64,000 bases of DNA from Pseudonocardia parietis (GCF_017876315.1 NZ_JAGINU010000001.1:3038001-3102000); one strand, 5' to 3'; numbered from the stretch's first letter, positions 9,250 through 18,059 are shown. Notes: generated by a model from the sequence alone, not told the origin. Made by a program: numbers and translations.

Positions 9250-10089
9250 GTGTTGCGCCACATCACCGCGACTCGCTACGTCACGCCGTTGCGGGAGGGC
9301 GGGTCGCTGCCCGGCCTGATGGAGGCCGACGATCTCGGGACGTATGCCGTCAAGTTCGTGGCGGCCGGTCAGGGCCGTTCCGTGCTGGTCAACGAGATCG
9401 TGGCCGGTGAGCTGGCGCGTGCACTCGGGCTGCCGGTCCCGGAGATCGTCACGGTCGACGTCGACGGTGATCTCGGACGTACCGAGCCCGACCAGGAGGT
9501 CCAGGAGCTGCTCCGGGGCTCGGCGGGCCGCAACCTCGGCATCGACTTCCTGCCCGGCGCCCTCGACCTCGATCCGCTCGCCTTCGACGTCGGACCGGAG
9601 TGCGCAGGCCGGGTGCTGTGGTTCGACGCGCTGGTCGGCAACGTCGACCGGTCCTGGCGCAACGCGAACATGCTGCTCTGGCACCGCAGCCCGTACCTGA
9701 TCGACCACGGCGCGACCCTGACGTTCGCGCACGACTGGGCCTCCGCGGTGCGCTTCCCGGCGAAGCCGTTCGACGCCGGTGACCACGTGCTGCTCGGCGC
9801 CCATCCGGATCTCGACGCGGCCGACGCGGCCCTGGCCCCGCTGGTCACCCGGGAGCTGCTGGAAGGCGTCCTGGCGCTGGTCCCCGACGAGTGGCTGGAC
9901 GGCGAGCCCGGCTTCGACTCGCCCGGCGCGGTCCGCGACACCTACCTGACCGCCCTGATCGGGCGCGTGGCGCAGCGGGAGCAGTGGCTGCCGGGGGTCG
10001 CCGCGACCGTCGTCGCCGGCCGGCCGCGCCCGGTCCACCGGGAGCCCCGGCACCCCTCGTGGCTGCGGATCGGCGGTGCCGGGCGGTGA
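9250..10089 (+). CDS. HipA-like kinase domain protein (HipA_2)
   Basis: A 279-residue protein resembling the stand-alone HipA_2 kinase family of Actinobacteria. The core has a possible ATP lysine in YAVKFVAAGQG, a catalytic-loop-like NVDRSWRNANML near residue 135, and a metal-binding Asp in LIDHGATLTF near residue 155. It lacks the HipB antitoxin partner; instead a DUF3037 gene overlaps its stop by four bases. This pairing recurs in many actinobacteria. Classical HipA phosphorylates glutamyl-tRNA synthetase, but that activity has not been shown for this subfamily. GTG 9250 is the likely start. Confidence 0.75.
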   Translation: MLRHITATRYVTPLREGGSLPGLMEADDLGTYAVKFVAAGQGRSVLVNEIVAGELARALGLPVPEIVTVDVDGDLGRTEPDQEVQELLRGSAGRNLGIDFLPGALDLDPLAFDVGPECAGRVLWFDALVGNVDRSWRNANMLLWHRSPYLIDHGATLTFAHDWASAVRFPAKPFDAGDHVLLGAHPDLDAADAALAPLVTRELLEGVLALVPDEWLDGEPGFDSPGAVRDTYLTALIGRVAQREQWLPGVAATVVAGRPRPVHREPRHPSWLRIGGAGR

Positions 10090-10517
10090 CCGGGCGCGTC
10101 ACCTACGAGTACGCGCTGCTGCGGGTGGTTCCGCGGATCGAGCGCGGTGAGGCGATCAACGCCGGGGTCCTGCTGTACTGCCGCCGGTATGACGTCCTCG
10201 CCGTCCGGGTGCACCTGGACCGGGCGCGGCTCGCCGCGCTCGACCCGGGCTGCGACGCCGAGGCGGTCGCCGACGTCCTGGAGACGATCGCTGCCGTCGC
10301 CGCAGTGCCGGAGCCGCCGCGCTCGGACCGGCACAGCACCGGAGCGCTGGCGGCCCGCGGCCCGGGAGCGGGGGAGGACATCGGCAGGCGGTTCCGGCGG
10401 CTCACGACACCGCGCAGCACTATCGTGCAGCCCGGCCCCGTCCACACCGGACTGACGGCCGACCCGCATGCCGAGGCCGACCGGCTGCTGGACCGCCTCG
10501 TCCTGCCGCCCGACTGA
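10086..10517 (+). CDS. DUF3037 family protein
   Basis: A 143-residue protein with the DUF3037 signature near the N terminus: YEYALLRVVPRIERGEAINAGVLLYC. The C-terminal half is typical, with the phrase TTPRSTIVQPGPVHTGLT. Its GTG start overlaps the TGA of the HipA-like kinase (GTGA), indicating a coupled two-gene operon. No catalytic motif is evident. The conserved coupling suggests it works with or restrains the kinase, which is inference. Confidence 0.8.
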   Translation: MTGRVTYEYALLRVVPRIERGEAINAGVLLYCRRYDVLAVRVHLDRARLAALDPGCDAEAVADVLETIAAVAAVPEPPRSDRHSTGALAARGPGAGEDIGRRFRRLTTPRSTIVQPGPVHTGLTADPHAEADRLLDRLVLPPD

Positions 10518-10578
10518 CCACGCGCACGGCGGGCCGCGACCCCTGGCCGCCCACGAACCGATCATGTTGGATCGGGGG

Positions 10579-11625
10579 ATGACCGACGCGCACGATGGAG
10601 TGGACCCGGTTGCCTTGACCCGCTGGCTCGCCGCCGAGGCCCCGCAGGTCGTCACCGGGGACGCCGCGGTGACGGTGGAACGGATCTCCGGCGGGCACTC
10701 CAACCTGACCTACCGGGTGGTCGACGCCGAGGGCACGTCGTTCGCGCTGCGCCGCCCGCCGACCGGCGGCGTGCTCGCCACCGCGCACGACATGAGCCGG
10801 GAGTGGCGTTTCCTCACCGCCCTCGCCGGCACCGGGGTCCCGGTCGCGGAGCCGGTCGCCCACTGCACGGACCCGGACGTGCTCGGGGCCGGCTTCTACC
10901 TGATGAGCTGGGTCGACGGCGTCGTACCGGGTGACCGCAGCGCCGGCGCGGCGATCCCGGAACCGGAGCGGCGGGCGTGCGGGCTGGACACCGCCGACGT
11001 CCTCGCCGAGCTGCACGCCGTCGACCCGGAGGCCGTCGGGCTGGGGGACCTGCTGCGGCCGGGCCGCTACCTGGAACGGCAGCTGCGCCGCTGGCACAAG
11101 CAGGCCCACTCGGGCGCGTTCACCGATCTCGCCGCGATCGACGCCGCGCACCGCGAGCTCCTGGCCCGGATGCCGGAGGAACCCGTGACGGGCGTGCGGA
11201 TCGCGCACGGGGACTACCGGCCCGGCAACCTGTCGTTCCGCGGTGGCCGGATCGCGGCGATCTTCGACTGGGAGCTCGCGACGCTCGGTGAACCGCTGGC
11301 CGACCTGGGCTGGCTGATCGCGTCCTGGGAGCGCCCCGGTGACGAGCGCCGGGCCATCACCAGCGGCCCGACGGCGGCGGCGGGCTGGCCCGAGCGCGAC
11401 CAGGTCGCGATCCGGTATGCCGAGCGGTCCGGGCGCTCGCTGGAGCAGCTGCCGTACTGGGTGGCGTTCGCGCACTGGCGCTGCGCGTGCATCGGCGCCG
11501 GGGTCTGGACCCGCTACGCCCAGGGCAACATGGGCGCCGCCGCCGAGGCGGGCGGGGAGCTCGAGCGCAGGCGCCGAGCGGTCGTCGAGGACGCCGAGAC
11601 GGCGCTCGCGGCACTCGATCGGTGA
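10579..11625 (+). CDS. Aminoglycoside-phosphotransferase-like kinase (acyl-CoA dehydrogenase-associated type)
   Basis: An APH/choline-kinase fold protein of 348 residues. It shows a nucleotide-binding loop (ISGGHSNLTYRV, near residue 35), FALRRPPTGG with the probable ATP lysine position replaced by Arg, the Brenner motif IAHGDYRPGNLSF (near residue 212) and the metal-binding IFDWELA (near 232). The tail WVAFAHWRCACIGAGVW is typical of the subfamily often fused or adjacent to acyl-CoA dehydrogenases (ACAD10/FadE36-like), not of true drug-resistance enzymes. ATG 10579 is preferred, though ATG 10564 in frame is possible. The substrate is probably a hydroxyacyl group or other small hydroxyl compound (inference). 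Confidence 0.85.
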   Translation: MTDAHDGVDPVALTRWLAAEAPQVVTGDAAVTVERISGGHSNLTYRVVDAEGTSFALRRPPTGGVLATAHDMSREWRFLTALAGTGVPVAEPVAHCTDPDVLGAGFYLMSWVDGVVPGDRSAGAAIPEPERRACGLDTADVLAELHAVDPEAVGLGDLLRPGRYLERQLRRWHKQAHSGAFTDLAAIDAAHRELLARMPEEPVTGVRIAHGDYRPGNLSFRGGRIAAIFDWELATLGEPLADLGWLIASWERPGDERRAITSGPTAAAGWPERDQVAIRYAERSGRSLEQLPYWVAFAHWRCACIGAGVWTRYAQGNMGAAAEAGGELERRRRAVVEDAETALAALDR

Positions 11626-11783
11626 GTGAGTACCCGGTATCCGGTACGGCTGGTTCCGCGTCGCCCCCGTGGCGCGTAGCCTTCCCGGCACGCTGGGTGA
11701 TCGTCCGGGCGGCGGGGCCCGGCCGGATGCGTCACACTGTCGCCCACCTGCACAGTTTCTGCACGACACCGGGGGAGACGACG

Positions 11784-12266
11784 ATGTCCGAGGCCGACGA
11801 CCGGACCCGTGAGATGAGCCGCGGGTCCCGTGCCCCGCACCGGCCGGCGGTGCAGGCGGGCCGGCTGTGGGCCGGTGGGGTCGCGACCGCCGTCATCGCC
11901 GCGTTGATCGCGCTCGTCGGGTTCCTCATCGTGCGGGTGCTGCTGCAGATCCCGTACCTGGCCCCGATCGAGGCGAACGCGATCGGCGGCTGGGACGGCG
12001 CGGTGCAGCTGGCGATCATCGCCGCGATCGCCGCGCTGGCTGCGACCGGCCTCGCGCAGCTCCTGCTGATGGCGGTGCCGAGCCCGATGGCCTACTTCGG
12101 CTGGATCGCCGGCCTGCTCACCGCCGTCGCGACCGTCTACCCGCTGGCGTTCGCCACCGAGCCGCTGACCGTCGGGATCGCCACCGGGGTGATCCACCTG
12201 GTCATCGGCATGGCGATCATCAGCCTGGTGACGACGACCGTCACCAGCGCCTCCACCCGGGCCTGA
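11784..12266 (+). CDS. DUF6069-like membrane protein
   Basis: A 160-residue four-helix membrane protein. After a hydrophilic N terminus of about 30 residues there are helices at roughly 32-56, 72-95, 100-122 and 128-150. The pattern and the closing segment IHLVIGMAIISLV resemble the DUF6069 family of actinobacteria, whose role is unknown. ATG 11784 is preceded by GGGGGAG, which sets the start. It is flanked by the APH-like gene upstream and the convergent P450 gene 18 bp downstream. Confidence 0.65.
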   Translation: MSEADDRTREMSRGSRAPHRPAVQAGRLWAGGVATAVIAALIALVGFLIVRVLLQIPYLAPIEANAIGGWDGAVQLAIIAAIAALAATGLAQLLLMAVPSPMAYFGWIAGLLTAVATVYPLAFATEPLTVGIATGVIHLVIGMAIISLVTTTVTSASTRA

Positions 12267-12284
12267 CCCGGGCCGGGCCGGGGC

Positions 12285-13625
12285 TCAGGCCCCGACCGGG
12301 ACGCGGGCGTCGCCGAGGCGGACCGGGAGTCTCCGGTAGCCGCGCAGCACCCGGGTGCTGCGCAGCTCGGCCGGACCGTCCGCGGTCAGGTCCGGGTACC
12401 GGTCGAAGAGCGCACGCAGCCCGACCTCACCCTCCATCTTCGCCAGCGCGGCGCCCAGGCAGTAGTGGATGCCCTGGCTGAAGGCGACGTGCTTGTCGGC
12501 ACCGTCGCGGCCGACGTCGAACCGGTCCGGGTCCGGGAACACCGCGGGGTCCCGGTTCGCGCCGCCGAGCTGGGTCAGCACCAGCGCGCCGCGCCGGACC
12601 GGGTAGCCGCACACCTCGGTGTCGCGCGCCGCGACCCGGCCGGTGCGCTGCACGGGGGAGTCGAAGCGGAGGATCTCGTCGACCGCGTTCGGCCACAGCG
12701 ACGGATCGGCCTTCAGCCGGTCGAGCTGGTCGGGGTGGGCGAGCAGCAGCTTGGTGCCGTTGCCGATCAGGTTGACCGTCGTCTCGAACCCGGCCGCGAG
12801 CAGCAGCAGCGCGAGCGAGAGCAGCTCGTCGGAGGTGAGCCGGCCCTCGCCCTCGTCGTAGGCCTGGACCAGGGAGGACAGGATGCTGTCGTTCGGGTGT
12901 CGGCGCAGGTGTTCGAAGTGGCCGGACAGCCAGTCCGACAGGGCGTCGATGTCCTTCTCCGAGCTCCGGAACATCGAGTAGCCGAGGCCCATGTCGAGCG
13001 AGTACGCGCCGCCCTCGCCCCACTCCAGGAACTTCTCCCGCATCGACACCGGCGCGCCCAGCATCTCGGCGATGACGGTCGCCGGGAGCAGCGAGGCGTA
13101 CTCGGCCATGAGGTCGGCGCGCCGGTGCGGGCCGGTCCGCGCCTCCATCTCGTCGAGCAACCCGGTGGCGACCTCCTCGGTGCGCCCGCGCAGCCGGGCG
13201 ATCGCCTTGGCGCTGAACGACCGGGTGACCAGCTTGCGGATCCGGTTGTGGTCCGGCGGGTCGATCGCGAGCAACGACGGCGGCTCGACCGGCCCGAGCG
13301 GCCAGCTCCCACCCGCGCTGAGCAGCAGCCGCACCAGGCTCGGGCCGTTCTCCGGCATCCGCAGGCCGACGCAGAAGTCCGGGCTGCGCAGCACGGCCGT
13401 GGTGATCTCGTGGTCCACGGTGCTCCAGCTGAGCGCGGAGCGGACCATCCGGCCCTGGGCGCGCATCGCCTCGTAGGCCGGGTAGGGGTCCCGCACGACG
13501 TCCGGATCGATGATCATCTTGGCGCCGAGGTCGCCCTTGACCGCCTGCCGGGACACCTCCCGTCGTACCGCGCCGTGCCGCAGCACCCACCTGATCCAGC
13601 GCCGCGCGCCGCGTGATCCCGCCAT
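12285..13625 (-). CDS. Cytochrome P450
   Basis: A 446-residue bacterial class I P450. Visible hallmarks are the I-helix oxygen-activation motif AAGFETT, the K-helix ExxR (EILR), and the heme loop FSQGIHYCLGAALAK with the axial Cys near residue 389. Gln replaces the more common Gly at the second loop position. It lacks a membrane anchor, so it is a soluble monooxygenase that depends on external ferredoxin. No ferredoxin or reductase gene is adjacent, so redox partners must come from elsewhere. ATG 13625 is plausible, but a start further in, near KMIIDPDVVRDPYPAY, would also give an intact fold. The promoter region carries repeated GGTTACCGG elements (13662-13690). Substrate is unknown. Confidence 0.93.
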   Translation of the reverse strand: MAGSRGARRWIRWVLRHGAVRREVSRQAVKGDLGAKMIIDPDVVRDPYPAYEAMRAQGRMVRSALSWSTVDHEITTAVLRSPDFCVGLRMPENGPSLVRLLLSAGGSWPLGPVEPPSLLAIDPPDHNRIRKLVTRSFSAKAIARLRGRTEEVATGLLDEMEARTGPHRRADLMAEYASLLPATVIAEMLGAPVSMREKFLEWGEGGAYSLDMGLGYSMFRSSEKDIDALSDWLSGHFEHLRRHPNDSILSSLVQAYDEGEGRLTSDELLSLALLLLAAGFETTVNLIGNGTKLLLAHPDQLDRLKADPSLWPNAVDEILRFDSPVQRTGRVAARDTEVCGYPVRRGALVLTQLGGANRDPAVFPDPDRFDVGRDGADKHVAFSQGIHYCLGAALAKMEGEVGLRALFDRYPDLTADGPAELRSTRVLRGYRRLPVRLGDARVPVGA

Positions 13626-13661
13626 GTCGATCTCCCCGAGTCGTCAGCTCGCCGTCGAACC

Positions 13662-13690
13662 TACCGCCGGTAACCTACTCCCGGTAACCC
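13662..13690. promoter_or_regulatory. Direct repeats and 11-bp palindrome upstream of the P450 gene
   Basis: Read on the minus strand there are two copies of GGTTACCGG spaced 14 bp apart, just upstream of the P450 start. The inner copy overlaps the perfect palindrome TACCGCCGGTA (13662-13672). This spacing and symmetry look like an operator for a dimeric repressor acting on the P450 promoter or the divergent metallophosphoesterase promoter. No regulator gene is adjacent. Confidence 0.45.
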
Positions 13691-13746
13691 TTTTTCGGCC
13701 ATCCCGGTCGGAGTCGGGTCCCGGGCCGCCCGGTACTACTGGTGAG

Positions 13747-14622
13747 GTGTCCGCTCCCGACGGCCCGCGCCTGCTCGCGGTCAGCGACCTGCACGTGCGG
13801 CACCGGGAGAACCGGGAGATCGCCGACGCGCTGGTCCCCGGTCACCCCGGCGACTGGCTGATCGTCGCCGGCGACGTCGACGAGCGGATCGAGAGCGTCG
13901 TCGGCACCCTCGCGGCGCTGCGGGAGCGGTTCGCCACCGTGCTCTGGACGCCCGGCAACCACGAGCTGTGGGCCCGGGCGAAGAACGCGGACAGCCCCCA
14001 GGAGGCCCTGCGCGGGGTGGCCCGCTACGACGCGCTGGTCCGCCGCTGCCGGGAGGTCGGCGTGCTCACCCCCGAGGACGACTTCCCGGTGTGGGACGGC
14101 CCGGGCGGACCGGCCGTCGTCGCGCCGCTGTTCGTGCCCTACGACTACTCGTTCCTGCCCGCCGGCACGTCCACGCCGGAGGAAGGACTCGAGGTCGCCT
14201 ACGCCGCCGGGGTCGTGTGCACCGACGAGCACCTGATGCACCCGGACCCGCACCCGACCAGGCAGGCGTGGAGTGCCGACCGGGTGGCGGCGACGACCGC
14301 CCGTCTCGACGCGCTGCCCCCGGACCTCCCGACCGTCCTGGTGAACCACTGGCCGCTGGTCCGCAAGCCCTGTGACGTGCTGTGGTACCCGGAGTTCGCG
14401 CTGTGGTGCGGGACGACGGCGACGGCGGACTGGCACCTGCGCTACCGGGCCGCGGCGGTCGTGCACGGCCACCTGCACATCCCGCGGACGGTGGTGGTCG
14501 ACGACGTGCCGTTCGTCGAGGTCTCGCTCGGCTACCCGCGCGAGTGGCGCAGGCACTCCGAACGGTTCGGCGGCCACTTCCCGGACCTGCTGCCGCGCAC
14601 GGTGCTGCCCGCGGCGGGGTAG
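13747..14622 (+). CDS. Calcineurin-like metallophosphoesterase
   Basis: A roughly 291-residue metallophosphoesterase. The metal-ligand motifs appear in order: LLAVSDLHVRH (DxH), VAGDVDERI (GDxD), WTPGNHELW (GNHE), a distal VLVNHWPL, and VVHGHLHIPR (GHxH). This is a complete active site for a di-metal phosphodiesterase or phosphomonoesterase. GTG 13747 was chosen because it starts just before the first strand; the frame is open upstream but overlaps the divergent P450 promoter. The substrate is unknown. No signal peptide is seen, so it is cytoplasmic. Confidence 0.88.
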   Translation: MSAPDGPRLLAVSDLHVRHRENREIADALVPGHPGDWLIVAGDVDERIESVVGTLAALRERFATVLWTPGNHELWARAKNADSPQEALRGVARYDALVRRCREVGVLTPEDDFPVWDGPGGPAVVAPLFVPYDYSFLPAGTSTPEEGLEVAYAAGVVCTDEHLMHPDPHPTRQAWSADRVAATTARLDALPPDLPTVLVNHWPLVRKPCDVLWYPEFALWCGTTATADWHLRYRAAAVVHGHLHIPRTVVVDDVPFVEVSLGYPREWRRHSERFGGHFPDLLPRTVLPAAG

Positions 14623-14628
14623 GACCGC

Positions 14629-14925
14629 TCACCCGTCCGGCGGCCCCGGGAGCTGCCGGGGGCCGGACCGGTGCACCGGCTCGCGTGATCCTCGATCGCG
14701 CGGCGTGGCGAGCAGCCACCACACCATCCAGAGCCCGGGGCCACTGGCCAGCAGGATCGTCGTCGCCGTCCACCCGTCCCGCCACTGCGTCCCGGCGAGG
14801 ATCGCGCCCGCGATCCAGACGGTCATCGCCACCAGCCGGATCCGGATCCGGCGGCCGTGCTCGACCGCGAGCGGCTCGCGCAGGTCGGTGACGACCTGCA
14901 CCGGCTCGCGGCGGCGTCGGCGCAT
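14629..14925 (-). CDS. DUF3099-like small membrane protein
   Basis: A 98-residue protein beginning with five Arg residues, then VVTDLREPLAVEHGRRIRIRLV leading into two hydrophobic segments (about residues 32-47 and 53-69) and a Pro/Arg-rich tail. The N-terminal phrase and two-helix layout match the DUF3099 family of actinobacteria, whose function is unknown. It is convergent with the metallophosphoesterase gene and divergent from the next gene. Confidence 0.7.
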   Translation of the reverse strand: MRRRRREPVQVVTDLREPLAVEHGRRIRIRLVAMTVWIAGAILAGTQWRDGWTATTILLASGPGLWMVWWLLATPRDRGSREPVHRSGPRQLPGPPDG

Positions 14926-15032
14926 GTCACCGACGCTACGCCGGAACTCTCTCGGCGGACCCCTTCGCGCGCCTTCGGCTGGTACGGTCGCCGAACTAAC
15001 GACAATGATTCCTGTTTGCAGGAAGGTGCGAC

Positions 15033-15434
15033 ATGGACGGGTTCACGGCGGTGCGGTGTGCGAGCTGCGCACACATGTCCTCCGGCTTCGACGAGGATGC
15101 GTGCGGCACGGTCGCCGCGCTGCCCGGCGTCGACGAGGTGCTGGTCGAGGGCCTGCGGGCGGTCGTCCGGGACAGCGGGCACGGGATGCTGGTGACGTCC
15201 GGTTGCCCGCTCGGGGCGCCCGTCTGCGCGCGGCGCCGGCCCGGCCTGATGGTCCTGGTGCAGACCTGCGACACCGAGCGCCGCCCGGTGTCGCCGGTGA
15301 TCGGCGTCGGCCCGGTGCGCAGCACCGACGACGTGCGGGCGGTCACCCGGTGGCTGCAGGGTGCGGCGCCGGACCCGATGGCGTTGCCTGCCCACCTGCG
15401 CTGCGCGATCGCCCGGGAGCCCACCCGAGGGTAG
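15033..15434 (+). CDS. Small cysteine-containing hypothetical protein
   Basis: A 133-residue soluble protein. It has Cys pairs near the N terminus (VRCASCAHM) and later in TSGCPLGAPVC and VQTCD, separated by alternating beta/alpha-like stretches. The layout is reminiscent of thioredoxin-like 2Fe-2S ferredoxins, but the Cys spacing does not match well enough to claim this. ATG 15033 is preceded by AGGAAGG, a strong ribosome binding site. The leader contains GACAATGATT (15001-15010), resembling half of a Fur/Zur-type box, so metal control is possible. Function is unknown. Confidence 0.6.
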   Translation: MDGFTAVRCASCAHMSSGFDEDACGTVAALPGVDEVLVEGLRAVVRDSGHGMLVTSGCPLGAPVCARRRPGLMVLVQTCDTERRPVSPVIGVGPVRSTDDVRAVTRWLQGAAPDPMALPAHLRCAIAREPTRG

Positions 15435-15482
15435 AAGGGTAAACGGCTCGCGCGCGTCCGCCGCGTTCGATAGGCACGGATC

Positions 15483-16307
15483 ATGAGCACCCTCCGGCGT
15501 GATCCGATGCCCCTGCGCGGCCGCACCGCGCTCGTCACCGGCGCGGGCCGGCGGGGCGGGATCGGGCACGCGACGGCGTGCCGGCTCGCCGCGTACGGTG
15601 CGAGCGTCGTGGTCGCGCACTTCGCCCCGCACGACGCGACCCAGACCTGGGGCGCCGACGACGTCGACGCCGCCGTCGAGGAGGTCCGCGGGCACCTCGC
15701 GACCGAGGACGCGGTGGTCGCCGGCCTGCACGCCGACCTGGCCGATCCGGCGGAACCGCAACGCGTCGTCGACGCGGCCCGGGACCTCGCCGGCCCGCTG
15801 GACCTGCTCGTCGCGAACCAGGCCCTGTCCGGCTCGGACGGTCCGCTGGGGGAGCTGGGCGAGGAGTTGGACCGGCACTGGGCGGTCGACGCCCGGGCGT
15901 CGATCCTGCTGGCGCAGGCGTACGCGAACGCCCACGACGACACCCGGCCCGGCGGCGCGATCGTCATGATGACCTCGGGGCAGGCGCAGGGCCCGATGCC
16001 CGGCGAGGTCGCCTACGCGGCCGCCAAGGCCGCCGTCGCCGGGATCACGCTCACCCTCGCCGACCAGCTCGCCGACCGCCGGATCCGGGTCAACACGGTC
16101 AACCCCGGGCCGGTCGACACCGGCTACCTGGGCGCCGAGGCGTTCCGGGCGATGGCGGAGATGTTCCCGTTCGGCCGGTTCGGCGAGCCCGACGACCCGG
16201 CCCGGCTGATCGCCTGGCTGTGCACCGACGAGGCGTACTGGATCACCGGGCAGGTGATCGACTCCGAGGGCGGGTTCGCCCGGCACCGCAACGGATGGCG
16301 GCCGTGA
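15483..16307 (+). CDS. SDR family oxidoreductase
   Basis: A classical short-chain dehydrogenase/reductase of 274 residues. It has the Rossmann glycine motif TGAGRRGGIGHATA near residue 20 (with one extra Gly), a catalytic-Ser region in MMTSGQAQG, YAAAK as the catalytic YxxxK, and VNPGPVDTGYL after it. The LLVANQAL segment replaces the usual NNAG, so this is a somewhat divergent member. It is cytoplasmic and NAD(P)-dependent. ATG 15483 is the likely start. The 3' end lies 7 bp before the convergent tRNA-Gly. The substrate cannot be read. Confidence 0.88.
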   Translation: MSTLRRDPMPLRGRTALVTGAGRRGGIGHATACRLAAYGASVVVAHFAPHDATQTWGADDVDAAVEEVRGHLATEDAVVAGLHADLADPAEPQRVVDAARDLAGPLDLLVANQALSGSDGPLGELGEELDRHWAVDARASILLAQAYANAHDDTRPGGAIVMMTSGQAQGPMPGEVAYAAAKAAVAGITLTLADQLADRRIRVNTVNPGPVDTGYLGAEAFRAMAEMFPFGRFGEPDDPARLIAWLCTDEAYWITGQVIDSEGGFARHRNGWRP

Positions 16308-16314
16308 AAGATGG

Positions 16315-16387
16315 AGCGGACGACGGGACTCGAACCCGCGACCCTCACCTTGGCAAGGTGATGCGCTACCAGCTGCGCTACGTCCGC
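16315..16387 (-). tRNA. tRNA-Gly(GCC)
   Basis: 73-nt cloverleaf on the minus strand. The acceptor stem is GCGGACG/CGTCCGC with discriminator U; the anticodon stem TCACC/GGTGA encloses TTGCCAA, giving anticodon GCC; the T arm contains GGGTTCGAGTCCC. CCA is not encoded. It is nearly identical to the two tRNA-Gly copies at 21047 and 21628. Confidence 0.97.
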
Positions 16388-16511
16388 AGTCGCCCTGCAG
16401 ATCTCCGGGGCGTGCGAGGAGAACCGTAGTGCATCGCGCTCCGGCCTTTACACGCCACCCTCGTGCGCTCGAAGCTTCTCGCACCCCCCGAGTGAGACGA
16501 GGAGCACACCG

Positions 16512-18059
16512 GTGACGATCCCTGCACCCGACGCGGCCCGGCTGGCCGCGCTGAACGAGCACTTCGGGTTCGGCCTCACGGACGCCGAGATCGACGAGTA
16601 CGTCCCAGCGGTCGCGGCCACGCTCGCTGCCTCCGAGCGCGTCGCACAGCTGTACGCCGCATCCGCCCCCACCGCGCCCGCGCGGACCTGGGCCACCCCG
16701 GACCCCGCCGAGGACCCGCACGGCGGCTGGTACGTCACGACGTCGATCACGGGCGCCGCCGAGGGCCCGCTGGCCGGCAGGACGGTGGCGATCAAGGACA
16801 ACGTCAGCGTCGCCGGGGTCCCGATGACCAACGGCTCGGCCACGGTGGAGGGCTTCGTCCCGACCAGGGACGCGACCGTCGTCACCCGGCTGCTCGACGC
16901 CGGGGCGACGATCGCCGGCAAGTCGGTCTGCGAGGACCTCTGCTTCTCCGGTGGCAGCTTCACCTCGCGCCCGGCGCCGGTGCGCAACCCCTGGGACCCG
17001 GCGCGCAACGCCGGCGGCTCGTCCAGCGGCAGCGCGGCCCTCGTCGTAAGCGGTGCCGTCGACCTGGCGCTCGGGGGCGACCAGGGCGGCTCGGTCCGGA
17101 TGCCCGCCGCGTTCTGCGGCGGGGTGGGGCACAAGCCCACGCACGGGCTGGTGCCCTACACCGGCGCGTTCCCGATCGAGCAGACGATCGACCACCTCGG
17201 CCCGATGACCCGCACCGTCGCCGACTCCGCGCTGATGCTCGGGGTGCTCGCCGGCGTCGACGGGTACGACCCGCGCCAGCCCACCGTCGTCGAACCCGTC
17301 GACTACCTGGATGCGCTGCGGGCGCCGGCGTCCGGGCTCCGGGTCGGCGTCGTCGCCGAGGGCTTCGGGCGACCGGAGAGCGACCCGGGCGTCGACGAGG
17401 CGGTCCGGGCGGCCGTGGAGACGCTGCGCGGGGAGGGGCTCGTGGTCGAGGAGGTGACGATCCCGTGGCACCTCGACGCGATGGCGGTCTGGAACGTCAT
17501 CGCCACCGAGGGCGCGGCCTTCCAGATGGTCGACGGCAACGGCTACGGGATGAACTCACAGGGTCTCTACGACCCGGAGCTGATCGCGCACTACGCGGCG
17601 CAGCGGATCACCCGCGGTGCGGAGCTGTCGAAGACGGTGAAGCTGGTCGGGATGTCCGGGCGCTACACCTTCGAGCTGGGCGGCGGGAAGTACTACGCGA
17701 TGGCGCGCAACCTGGCCTACGAGCTGCGCGCGGCCTACGACGCGGCGCTGTCGTCCTACGACGTGCTGGTCATGCCGACCCTGCCCTACACCGCGCGGGA
17801 GCTCATCGGGCGCGACGCCCCGCTGGATTCGTACCTGTCCACGGCGCTGTCGATGATCGGTAACTGCGCGCCGTTCGACGTGACCGGCCACCCGGCCGCG
17901 TCGGTGCCCGCCGGGCTCGTCGACGGCCTGCCCAGCGGACTGATGATCGTCGGCAGGCAGTTCGAGGACGCGACCGTCCTGCGCGTGGCGCACACCTTCG
18001 AGCAGGCCGTCGGCGGCTTCCCCGCCCCGCCCGTGGGGAGCGGCGCGACCGCGGGCTGA
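16512..18059 (+). CDS. Amidase (amidase signature family)
   Basis: A 515-residue amidase-signature hydrolase. The Ser-Ser-Lys catalytic triad is visible: Lys95 in VAIKDNVS, the cis-Ser in AGGSSSGS (near 171), and the nucleophilic Ser in GGDQGGSVRMPA (near 195). The closing region FDVTGHPAASVPAG is also typical. GTG 16512 has GAGGAG eight bases upstream. It is a stand-alone enzyme, not GatA: no gatB or gatC is nearby. It probably releases ammonia from a small amide. It lies next to SMP-30, TetR and LLM genes that look like a catabolic cluster. Confidence 0.92.
   Translation: MTIPAPDAARLAALNEHFGFGLTDAEIDEYVPAVAATLAASERVAQLYAASAPTAPARTWATPDPAEDPHGGWYVTTSITGAAEGPLAGRTVAIKDNVSVAGVPMTNGSATVEGFVPTRDATVVTRLLDAGATIAGKSVCEDLCFSGGSFTSRPAPVRNPWDPARNAGGSSSGSAALVVSGAVDLALGGDQGGSVRMPAAFCGGVGHKPTHGLVPYTGAFPIEQTIDHLGPMTRTVADSALMLGVLAGVDGYDPRQPTVVEPVDYLDALRAPASGLRVGVVAEGFGRPESDPGVDEAVRAAVETLRGEGLVVEEVTIPWHLDAMAVWNVIATEGAAFQMVDGNGYGMNSQGLYDPELIAHYAAQRITRGAELSKTVKLVGMSGRYTFELGGGKYYAMARNLAYELRAAYDAALSSYDVLVMPTLPYTARELIGRDAPLDSYLSTALSMIGNCAPFDVTGHPAASVPAGLVDGLPSGLMIVGRQFEDATVLRVAHTFEQAVGGFPAPPVGSGATAG

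Noticed and set aside
10579..11625. Aminoglycoside resistance gene.
   Set aside because: It has the APH fold, but its sequence pattern is that of the acyl-CoA-dehydrogenase-associated kinases. No resistance claim is justified.
16512..18059. GatA subunit of Asp/Glu-tRNA amidotransferase.
   Set aside because: No gatB or gatC nearby, and the neighbours suggest a catabolic amidase.
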